Assembly: GCF_010015585.1 (NCBI RefSeq)
Contig: NW_022985110.1
Location: forward strand, 1-64,000
Direction: 5' to 3'
Source: Eremomyces bilateralis CBS 781.70
Taxonomy: Eukaryota; Ascomycota; Dothideomycetes; Eremomycetales; Eremomycetaceae
DNA: 64,000 nucleotides
The notes beneath the pieces were generated by a model. The model did not search any database. It was not told the origin of the DNA and saw only the letters and a program-made list of their open reading frames with translations. Positions 19,001 to 27,769 of the stretch are shown here, one piece after another (the first letter of the stretch is position 1; each line of letters opens with the position of its first letter). The position numbers were made by a program, and so were the translations under genes.

Positions 19001-19639
19001 GCCGATGACTGGAGGATTCTGGATGTAGCCGACGAGGTCGAACACGGTAAGATAGGCTATGCCATATATATGCCTAGCTATACTAATATTAAATAAGATT
19101 CCCTGCCTGCAAACGATACCCTGCCTGCAAACGATACCCTGCCTGCAATCGATCCCTTGCTCTATCTAGACGCTTGTAGAACCGTCGCTGTCGAGCAAAT
19201 GCCTAACATAACCCCTACAGTTGTAATTCAGACGCCACCACGACAAATACAACCACCAGACCCTACATGCTCCGCATATGTACGGCACACGCGATCAGTC
19301 GACTCGCTTCTCCAGGCCGGACCGAGTTCAAGGCCAAATCGGCAAGCAAGTCCGCTTAGACCAAGCATAGGCTCTGCATATGCGCCAAAGCGGACTCACT
19401 CGCAGCGTCAGTCCACGGACGATACTGAGCATATGCACATACGTGATATCGAAAAGGATCGCGCAAATGGTATGACTCTCCGCAGTGCCACAAAAGCACA
19501 TGCTCAGCGTATGTCAGTCCGGCGCGAAAGACCAGCACGCGCTCAGCATATGCGGACCAGAAGCCAGGAGGAGTTTCACGCAAAGGCAGCGGAGCTTGAA
19601 GCTAGAATCGAGGCGATGCTGGAGACGGATTTACTATAA
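16003..19639 (+). pseudogene. MULE-like DDE transposase, intron-rich and decayed
   Basis: Many short exons are joined by ~40-50-nt introns, for example 16511-16556, 17213-17255 and 18667-18713; at least one uses GC-AG. Joined exons give a protein of roughly 900 residues. Ordered landmarks are: YRCSGIRHC (Cys-rich N-terminal domain), CGPHSHHPPFPNRVS, LTLTP, YIVICMTYAGAKQFH, FEMDTAFKG (first acidic residue, ~17907), TFTVDMDKA (second, ~18190), then IAESSHFKDN (candidate glutamate, ~18597). The last part (19157-19639) is a basic Ser/Arg-rich tail with coiled-coil character. This order resembles a transposase family I recall as common in agaricomycete genomes; the family name is uncertain. Two in-frame stops (TAG at 18202, TAA at 18290) each sit where CAG or CAA (Gln) is expected. 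One acceptor near 18040 also seems lost. It is probably inactive. Confidence 0.65.
19101..19154 (+). repeat. 18-bp tandem repeat, 3 units, within the transposase gene
   Basis: The unit CCCTGCCTGCAAACGATA occurs three times, the last with one or two changes. Since 18 is a multiple of three, the repeat adds six residues per unit (LPANDT-like) and keeps the frame. Confidence 0.85.
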
Positions 19640-19805
19640 ACATATGCACGCCACATCCTATTCATATGCGAAATTGAACATGTCTTTCTTAAGAATATTC
19701 ATGCTCCTTTATACTATCGACGTGTAGTGTACATGCTGCGCATATGAATTTGCCTTTTCAGGGATCAGTAGAAACTTCCCCATATGCTAAGCATATGGCC
19801 ACGAT

Positions 19806-21579
19806 TTAAGCCGTGGTTTTCCCTTTCTTTATAGGCTTGGTGACTACATCATATCAGCATATGCGACGGATATGCTAAAAATATACCTACCACGACTAGA
19901 TTTGCGAGCTGCAGCAACTTTGGACTTATCCGTGTCAGGTACTGCATCAAGTCAGCATATGCCGAGTATATTTAATGATAGACATTACTGCCTTTGCTTG
20001 AAACACGTGGGCGTTTTGAAGCGCTGCCATCAGGAGGACTAGGGGATTCTGTGGGATCAACATATGCTGTGCATGTGCGCGAATAGACAACATACTTGAC
20101 TTGTTGGATTTATCATTGTCGGAATTATAAGTAGCGGCAGACTTTATACGGTTAGTATATAATAAGCATATGCAATATATGACATACCTTGCGGCGTTTA
20201 CTGGGTGTCGACATCACCGGAACAGGCTGTACATCTCTTGTTAGCATATATAAAGCATGTGTATCTTCGTTCACCGATTAGCATTCGGGTACGGGCGGCC
20301 CTGAAGGATGGGAGGGAGGAATCAAGGCGGCAGGGCTGGACACATGCCTAGCATCAGCCTAAGAGGGCTGCTTTAGGGAGCCGTTCATCGCGTGCTCCGA
20401 AATCGTCGCAAGGGGTACATAGGTTAGATATATATTGCCCATATAGAGTGGACCTACAATCACTCGAGTCGTCTTCGAACTGGTAAGGATGCAAACTGGG
20501 TGCAGAGAGTACATATACCATGCATGTGCAATACTCACGTCCCGATGGAACTTAGTCCCATACTGTGCAGCAAACTCGGGGTTTGCCGCCCTAAAAAGTG
20601 TCAGCATAGTATATGCATGGTATATGGGAAGCGTACGCATATGCCTCTATTGTATCGCACATCTTATTCATCTTGTGAGAGCCGCGTCTATACATGATTA
20701 GCATATGCGTTGGATATGCATAGCAGATGCATACCCAGGTTCATGAACGTATCCAGCACGACGCCATCCTCCGGAGCGGATCCAGAGCTTCAAGGCGCTA
20801 TATATGCTCAGCAGATGCGATTTAAACGCATGCACAGGGAGTATGCTATACTTGTTTCCAGGGATAGACTCGCTATCATCGAGATTGGAGCGATCGTCGA
20901 CCGGGTCGACTAAATATTCTTAGTATATGCTCTAGAGATATTATATCAGCCATACTAGCTCCGGGATGCTTTTGTCGGATATGGCGACGTAGCTGTAGAT
21001 ATTTAGTACATGTGGAGGGTATGCTGGACATGTACTCACTGCAGGTTGCTGACCAAAGGTCTTTCCACACATATCATCACCGTCAACTACAACATCACAG
21101 CTATACATGCTCAGTGTATGTGTCACATATAATATTATGGCACTTACACGTAGGTGTTCAGCTTCGAGAGCTTTACTCGGGGGTTGTCTGGAATATCGGC
21201 TGCATATGCTAAGCATCACTACAGTATATGTCCAGGATATACGAACTCTCGTCTTGAAGCTCTGCAACTTTGACGGGTGTACCTAGCATTGTATTAGCAT
21301 ATGCCTCGAACATGCAAAGCATATAATTATTACTTACGTCCTTTCTTTCCTCCAACAGTTTCGCGCTGGGCTGTATATGGTTAGTACATATCATGCATGC
21401 CTTGCGAGTACACACAGTTTGGCATATAATCAGGATTGTTGTTGGGAATCGGTCCTGCATATGCTCAGTGTATGTTCACTGAGTTGGATATATGCGCTGC
21501 ATATACCATGAAAGTATCCCCATTGGTGGTGCGGGTTAGCTGCATTATCGATGCGTGCGCCTTCGTATGGTCGAGACAT
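19806..21579 (-). CDS. Second transposon gene, intron-rich, function unknown
   Basis: Reading from ATG at 21579 (MSRPYEGARIDNAANPHHQW) to TAA at 19806-19808, about 14 short exons alternate with introns of 43-55 nt. Clear examples are 21283-21337 (GTAAGT...CTAG) and 20688-20734 (GTATGC...ATAG). Recognisable exon pieces are PSAKLLEERKD, CDVVVDGDDMCGKTF, EFAAQYGTKFHRD, TSSKTTRVIVGPLY and a basic tail ending TKPIKKGKTTA. I do not recognise the family. Acidic and Ser-rich stretches followed by a Lys-rich end would suit a DNA- or chromatin-binding accessory protein, which is inference. It converges on the transposase gene. I did not find an unavoidable stop, but exon borders are uncertain, so it may also be decayed. 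Confidence 0.5.
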
Positions 21580-21881
21580 CTATGCAGCATATGCTCAATA
21601 CATGCTCATATCATGTTTAGGGCGGGGAAGATGGCGCATATGCTTGTCACACGTGCCCAAGATGTTGAGTATGGGTTGGGTACATACCTTAAAGTGGTGA
21701 GATGTAAAAAAAGAAGAAGGATCTGGAAGGAAGAGCGACCATATGCACCAAATTCACATTGCGGTGTCCACTGTGGACGCGCAGCATATGTTGATATCAA
21801 AATTTTGAAAGATTTTATCAGGTGATTTGAGGCTTACGTAATTCACAGCAATCGAATTCAAAATTTACCAGTGAAATTACA

Positions 21882-22001
21882 GCGTATATAAATTACAAGC
21901 TAAAAGTTGAACGCAGGTAGAGAATTGCACCGCCACGGGCTATTTCTACCTGTGCTGAGATCGTACCTGTGACGAGGTTTTTCCGAACCTGCGCTGAACT
22001 G
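21882..22001 (-). repeat. Right terminal inverted repeat
   Basis: Inverted counterpart of 15693-15812. Its inner side is AT-rich (GTATATAAATTACAAG), its outer side carries the GCAGGTTCGG block. Confidence 0.85.
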
Positions 22002-22009
22002 TAAGCCCA

Positions 22010-22113
22010 AATAGATAGCCGATCGCAGTGAGAGATATCTCTTCCTTTTCTCTTTAGCAATTCAACAGCGTTACCAGCTTACCAAATCCTTCGTGGTTTG
22101 GGCCCTCGACATC
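22010..22113 (-). repeat. Inverted LTR fragment (same family as 5614-5805)
   Basis: Its reverse complement begins TGTCGAGGGCCCAAACCACG and follows the first ~100 bp of the LTR at 5614, including GTAAGCTGGTAACGCT and GAATTGCTAAAGAGA. It breaks off where the transposon's right end begins. It closes the repeat island about 77 bp past the stop codon of cue3. Confidence 0.8.
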
Positions 22114-22189
22114 CTATACCGTTATTATCCGGTTACAATAGACTTTACATGGTTCGTATTCATTTATATAGATATACGACCTAAGACTA

Positions 22190-23809
22190 TTACATCCCTC
22201 GTCCCATTTTTCTCGCTCTTTGATCCCGTCTATTGTGGTTTGCCCTGTGCTGTCTTGCAGCCTGGGTATTTCTGTCACTAGAAGAGCCTCCTGTATTTCC
22301 ACGGCCATATCCTCTTCCGCGCCCTCTACCTCGAGCACTTGAAAACTCTTCACCATCATCTTCTTTATGGTACGCCGTTGAGGGCAATTGCTGCTGCTGC
22401 CCGCTGAATGCAAACTTCTGCTCCAGCTGTTGTCGCTTGCGATTGTCTCTCCCCAACATGATTGCCCAACCTTCGATCGCTTCATCAGTCCATCCCGTGT
22501 TGGTTTTGAGTGCCCGTCTTTCTCTACTTCTTCGTGTGTTTCCATCCCGCTGGAAGATGGCAGGGTTTGCTTGCCATGTCTTGAAGAGAGTTTCTTCATC
22601 TTTCTCCGACTCCATTCCTTCTGTGGTGTCCACTGTGCCACCAACATCTGCAACATCATAGGTATCATCTCGTTCATCTTCATCTGCATCAAATGTAGCA
22701 AGGGCTGAAAAGATGGCTTCTTTCTGCTCTGACCGGTCTTCATTGCTGGCAAGGAGATCATCGGCAGTTCGCTGTGAGCGTTCAAACTGTACTGCTGACG
22801 AGGATACAGCGAGGCGATCGAACTTGTCGTTGTCAAACACATTCCGTCGTATTGGAAGGTTTTTCGATTCGTCAGGGGGCTCCAACAAGGCCGCGGTGGC
22901 TCTCTCAACATCGCAATTATGTTCCTCCAGAATTATGGTCGCCACCGACTGGTCGAGGTCCGGAAACAAGTCTAGCAACTGTGCCAGTGAGTCGGTCGCA
23001 ACTCCCTTTCCTCTGCTTTCCGGCCGAATAATGAATTGATCTTGCAGCAGATCCCTTGCTCTTGATGCTTCGGGTATGTTGAGAAGGGGCTTCAACTCCT
23101 CGAGAAGTCGTGTTTGTGAGAATAGCTGGTTGAGCAATGGTTGATAACTGGCGATCGAACGAAAAATGTAGATTGTGTCGGCTAACAAGGAATACTTCGG
23201 CCTGTCAGGCTGGGCTAGGCTAAGGAATCCTTTGTAGAGCACAGTGATGACCTCCTGGTGGAAGACGGAAGCGAACATGGCATCCATGAAGTCGGTATCA
23301 GTTAGGACAAGTTCAGAAACCATTGGAATGAACATAAGCTGATTGAAACGCTTCAAATCGAACGTAGTCGCACTGATGACCTCGCTCTTTGCTCTCCGAA
23401 GGTTGGGTTCAAGGATATCTGACCGCTTTTGCAAGACCACGATCAACAAATCTTGCAGGTTTCGGCTCCTGGGAAAGACCAAAATGCTATTTGATAGGGA
23501 TGACCAGTCCAGTGCCCAGTCGGGGACTCCATGGGCGCTGAGAAGTCTATGAAGGAGCATGAACACTGCCTTATGCAGGGAGTCATCGTGAGGTAGCCGG
23601 ACATGTTGAAGGATCAGATCTCCGTTCTCCGACAAATATGTGGTCAGAAACTCCCGAAACCCGCCATGAGATGCAATGAATTCCTTCTCGGGAAGTTGGA
23701 GATATAAATCTACCAGAAGCTTCCATGTTTCGACAATGTTCGTCCATTCGGATGGGGCAAGTTCCTTTGGACCTCCAGAAAAATAGGGAGCGAGAGTGGG
23801 CAACCCCAT
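22190..23809 (-). CDS. cue3: CUE-domain protein, Cue3/Rqt3 (ASCC2) homologue
   Basis: 539 aa, single exon, starting at ATG 23809; a TTG 24 bp upstream is not used. The N-terminal half matches the ASCC2/Cue3 pattern (LPTLAPYFSGGPKEL, then a helical region). A CUE ubiquitin-binding domain lies near residues 280-320 (LLDLFPDLDQSVATIILEEHNCDVERATAALLE). The C-terminus is RG-rich (RGRGRGYGRG) and basic, which suggests RNA or ribosome contact. In yeast the protein is part of the ribosome-quality-control trigger complex with the Slh1 helicase and Rqt4, which splits collided, ubiquitinated ribosomes. It is divergent from rps20, with 290 bp between starts. Its 3' end is next to the repeat island, and the frame is intact. 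Confidence 0.85.
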   Translation of the reverse strand: MGLPTLAPYFSGGPKELAPSEWTNIVETWKLLVDLYLQLPEKEFIASHGGFREFLTTYLSENGDLILQHVRLPHDDSLHKAVFMLLHRLLSAHGVPDWALDWSSLSNSILVFPRSRNLQDLLIVVLQKRSDILEPNLRRAKSEVISATTFDLKRFNQLMFIPMVSELVLTDTDFMDAMFASVFHQEVITVLYKGFLSLAQPDRPKYSLLADTIYIFRSIASYQPLLNQLFSQTRLLEELKPLLNIPEASRARDLLQDQFIIRPESRGKGVATDSLAQLLDLFPDLDQSVATIILEEHNCDVERATAALLEPPDESKNLPIRRNVFDNDKFDRLAVSSSAVQFERSQRTADDLLASNEDRSEQKEAIFSALATFDADEDERDDTYDVADVGGTVDTTEGMESEKDEETLFKTWQANPAIFQRDGNTRRSRERRALKTNTGWTDEAIEGWAIMLGRDNRKRQQLEQKFAFSGQQQQLPSTAYHKEDDGEEFSSARGRGRGRGYGRGNTGGSSSDRNTQAARQHRANHNRRDQRARKMGRGM

Positions 23810-24099
23810 GGATTCTTTAGAATCAGAGTTCAACTATCTTGAAATGACAAGTTAGAAAAATAGATCAATCTATCATTTCCATTTCAATCAATGTTTTGGA
23901 GAGATGTAAACTACAGGCGATGACTGTCGTTGTAACCCATCATGGGTTCTGACTCAGCCGGAATGCCAAGATTTCTAATCACGTGCAGCCCACAACTCTC
24001 CCATCTTCAAAATTCAACGCGCGAATTGACGGTATCAACAACAAGTCAACTACCTCCAATCATCACGTTACCTGACCGCGCGTCGTGATTGCTACCAGA
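23810..24099. promoter_or_regulatory. Divergent promoter of cue3 and rps20
   Basis: A 290-bp space between start codons, with CT-rich tracts on the rps20 side, as common for ribosomal protein genes of filamentous fungi. No specific factor site was identified. Confidence 0.4.
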
Positions 24100-24542
24100 A
24101 TGTCTTTCCAAAAGCCAGAGAAGGATTTCGGTGATGGACCGGTATGTTGATCGATGCGCAGCGGGTTTCGGAAACTGACTTGCAGCAGAAAATCCACAAG
24201 ATCCGCATCACTCTCACGAGCCGCAATGTCAAGGCCTTGGAGAAGGTCTGCACCGAGCTCATCGACCGCGCGAAGTCCAAGGATCTCCGTGTGAAGGGCC
24301 CGGTTCGCTTGCCCACCAAGATCTTGGCCGTCACCACCCGTAAGACTCCCAATGGTGAAGGTTCCAAGACCTGGGATCGTTTCGAGATGAGGATCCACAA
24401 GCGATTGATTGAGTAAGTCGGTCGATACTCTATCTAGGGTCATGCTGATTGTCCTAGTCTCAATGCGCCCACCGAAGTCGTCAAGCAGATCATCATCAAC
24501 ATCGAGGCTGGTGTCGAGGTCGAGGTCACGATTGCGGCTTAG
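24100..24542 (+). CDS. rps20: 40S ribosomal protein S20 (uS10)
   Basis: Exons 24100-24141, 24186-24412 and 24458-24542 join in frame to 117 aa, the usual length of eukaryotic S20. The sequence is highly conserved: [63 protein letters not shown], ending EVEVTIAA. Both introns are short with GTATGT and GTAAGT donors, and the first interrupts just after the variable N-terminus. The protein binds the small-subunit head. Read-through frames across the introns on both strands are shadows. Confidence 0.95.
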
Positions 24543-25181
24543 AGGATGGCTGGACAATTGGAGTGGACAGAAGGTGGAACGCGGTAGCCAGACAAAGTTC
24601 AAATGCGAAGATGTGTTTGAAATCGCGACAGGCGTGATATGATGATGTCTTTGTGTAATCCGTATCCATATCTCGGCTCATACCCAGTAGACATGATCAG
24701 AGAGCAGTAAAATACTCGTATCCAAGCCTCGACTACCATGTTCGGCTACAATGTTTGATGATGTTCCACGTCCAGAAAGCTGCTTGAAGAGTAGTGATTG
24801 ACTTCGAGCAAATCCTGAAACATTTGGCGCTCGCGAGACAGGATTCGTAGCCCCAAATCATAGAATTCTCTCGGGAATATTACTGGTGGTGTCTTTGGCA
24901 TTTGTAGGCACACGAGCAGCATTCTCAAACAATGGTGATCGAATTTCTTGATTGTCATAAGCCAAATGTATCGTGTCTTTGGTTGTTCGGTGAGCATGGA
25001 CGACGTGGTTCTACATCACAAAATATTTTCACATCTACCATCCAAACTATTCAAAAATAACCGTATTGGGCCACTACTACGGGACCAACGAATCTTTGAT
25101 AAAATTTCGCTCCTATTAGTCTATGATGTCTGGTAACCCGACCTTTGTATAAATATCGGAACTCATCGATCAACATCCCCC
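24543..25181. other. Intergenic, rps20 3' flank and dhr2 5' flank
   Basis: No gene is seen. A minus-strand frame (24746-24997) has no domain and odd composition. A TATAAATATCGG stretch about 35 bp before 25182 could be the dhr2 core promoter. Confidence 0.4.
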
Positions 25182-27764
25182 ATGTCTCCCGAATCTATCC
25201 AGAATGGCGATTCCGCGTCCAAATCAATCGACCAACGCGGGATGAAGCGAAAAAGGTTGCAATCCCAAGAGCATGGATCTGGCGAGAGTTCTACAGTGAA
25301 CGGGGAATTGAGAAAAGAGCCATCAACAGAACCTTCACCAAGAGACGATCAGGATGATTATCCTGTCGGAAATTTTTCTCCCGATACCAAACTCCGATTG
25401 GGCAAATCGATATCAATACGAGACCTCGAGAATCGTCCACATGGAGGCGTACAAGCAAGCCAAGATACGAGTACGAATGGAAGGCTCCGGCAACTCCGAT
25501 CTCAAGCTACCATTCTACGAAAGTTTCGCCAACAACTACCGATATGGCCATCGTCATCCACGATTCGCTCTTTCCTACAATCGGATAGACCTCAAGTTTT
25601 GATATTGACAGGTGAAACGGGTTCCGGAAAGAGTACCCAAGTCCCTCAGTTCCTCCTCAGCGAACGATGGTGTCGAAATGGATGTATCGCGGTGACGGAG
25701 CCACGTCGAGTTGCTGCCATTGGATTGGCGAAAAGAGTCGGTTCCGAGATGGGTGTCCGGCTTGGTAAAGAGGCAAAAGGTCTTGGGAAAAGACAGGAAG
25801 ACTCTGTCGGATGGTCCGTTCGGCTCGACAATAATGTGAGCAGGGCAAGAGGTGTCCGAACTCGGATCAAGTATCTGACAGAAGGAATGTTGCTAAGAGA
25901 GTTACTGAGAGATCCATATCTCGAGTCCTATGCAGCGGTGATTGTCGATGAGGTCCATGAACGCAGCATTGGAGTTGATCTTCTGCTTGGATTTCTTCGA
26001 TTACTTCTATTTGGCGAAGGAGACGGGCCGAAACGAAAGAATCCTCTAAAGCTCGTGGTCATGAGCGCAACCACGAATGTCGAAAGCCTCAAAGAATTTT
26101 TTAGTGAGGGGTGCCCAGACAGGAAGGCCTTGGTGGAACAAATCTCCACTGAAGAAGCAGAAGGGGAGTGGGAGGGGTTCTCAGACGCTGAAAGTGAAGC
26201 TTTTGCGTCGAAGAAACCGGATGCTCCGAAAAAGGCCCATGTGGCACATCCTCAAGACAATAAACTGGCCAAGGCCCAGGTCGGGCCGGTATCATCCTAC
26301 CATGTGGAAGGTCGTCAGTATCCAGTGAAGATTGTATACTTGAATGAACCCACTCAAGATTTTGTCGAAAGTGCTCTGAGTCAAATCTTTGAGATTCATC
26401 GAAAAGAGCCACTTCCTGGCGATATTCTTGTGTTTCTGACAGGACAGGATACGATCGAGTCACTGGAGCGGTTGATCAATCAATGTGCACAAGAATTGGA
26501 CAGAAAGCTACCCAGGGTGCGTGAATCGGACTATATTCGACCGCTGCTAACTATCTCAGGTCCTTACTCTGCCACTGTTTGCCGCTCTACCTCAAGCGGC
26601 GCAACAACGAGTTTTTGAGAGGCCCCCTTCATTCACACGCAAAGTGATCCTTTCCACGAATCTTGCGGAAACGTCGATTACGGTACCCGGGGTACGATAT
26701 GTTGTGGATAGTGGCAAGGTGAAGGTCAAGCAATACCGAAGTCGATTGGGGCTGGATTCGTTATTGGTGAAGCCCATCTCACGATCCTCCTCCATTCAAC
26801 GACAAGGACGAGCTGGAAGAGAAGCTCCCGGTATCTGCTACCGGTTGTACACGGAACCGGACTTCCTCCAAATGGAGAACGAAACCATGCCGGAAATCCT
26901 GCGAAGTGATCTTAGTGGCTCCGTCCTGAGCATGAAAGCTTGTGGGATTTCCGATGTTGCCGAATTCCCTCTGCTCAGTCCCCCTCCTAGGGATGCACTA
27001 GAGAAAGCTTTGATTCATCTTTTGCAATTGGGGGCACTGAATGACTCTGGAGACATCACAGAGGTTGGCAAGCAAATGTCGAAAATGCCTCTGTCTCCCA
27101 ACCTTGCTCGAATCATCATCGAAGCCAGTCAACCTGAATTGGATTGCCTCGAAGATGTTATTGATATCATTGCTTGTCTTAGCGTTGAGAACATCTTCAT
27201 CAACGTCGTGTCCGATGAAAAGCGTGAGCAAGCGCATGAAGCAAGACAGAATCTATATCGACGAGAAGGAGATCACCTCACGATGCTCGCAACGGTTCAA
27301 GCGTATCTGTCTGAGCATTCAAACCGAAAAGCATGGGCGGAGAAATATTTCGTATCTCATCGGGCCATGCAAAGTGTCATGGTGAGTTGTTTACCGCACT
27401 CCCAAGGGTTTTCTAACGGTTCTAGGACATTCGGAAACAACTCCTCGCTCAATGCGTGCAAATGGGGTTGTCTTCAAACTCCTCCTTTCAAAATTCCGAG
27501 CCCGAAAAGCGGACGGTGACCATCCTACGATGTTTGTTGAAGGGATTCATGGGAAACATCGCCCGATTGATGCCTGATGGAAGTTATCGAACCATTCTAG
27601 GCAATCAGACCGTGGCCATACACCCATCAAGTGTCTTGTTCAGCAAAAAGGTGGAGGCCATCATGTTCAGCGAGTTCGTCTTCACCAACAAGAGTTACGC
27701 ACGAGGTGTGAGTTCCATACAAATGGACTGGATTGGAGAGTTACTTGCAGGTAGCGGAATCTAA
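25182..27764 (+). CDS. dhr2: DEAH-box RNA helicase, Dhr2/DHX33-like
   Basis: Exons 25182-26516, 26560-27381 and 27426-27764 join to 831 aa. After a disordered, charged N-terminus come: [10 protein letters not shown] (Walker A), TEPRRVAA (Ia), [20 protein letters not shown] (DEAH class II), MSATT (III), FLTGQDTIE (IV), [13 protein letters not shown] (V) and QRQGRAGRE (VI), then the HA2/OB-fold region. The total fits yeast Dhr2 (735 aa), a nucleolar helicase for 18S rRNA maturation. Related DEAH proteins such as Prp22 or Prp43 have different N-termini, so Dhr2 is preferred but not proven. Both introns have good branch sites (TGCTAAC in intron 1). Its stop codon is 5 bp from that of kel3 on the other strand. 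Confidence 0.8.
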
Positions 27765-27769
27765 AGAGT

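Larger units (their letters stand above)
15685..22009. mobile_element. 6.3 kb DNA transposon with ~120-bp terminal inverted repeats
   Basis: The ends 15693-15812 and 21882-22001 are inverted copies, about 85-90% alike by eye, sharing GCAGGTTCGGAAAAACCTCG and GCGGTGCAATTCTCTACCTG. A further TGGGCT/AGCCCA pair extends them to 15685 and 22009. No clear target-site duplication is visible. Inside are a decayed plus-strand transposase gene (16003-19639) and a minus-strand intron-rich gene (19806-21579), transcribed towards each other. CATATG occurs about 34 times in 6.3 kb, where one or two are expected by chance. The right end abuts an LTR fragment, so the element probably inserted in or next to that LTR. 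Confidence 0.8.

Noticed and set aside
22114-22911. 265-codon minus frame overlapping cue3
   Set aside because: Different frame of the cue3 exon; the real frame has CUE and RG motifs.
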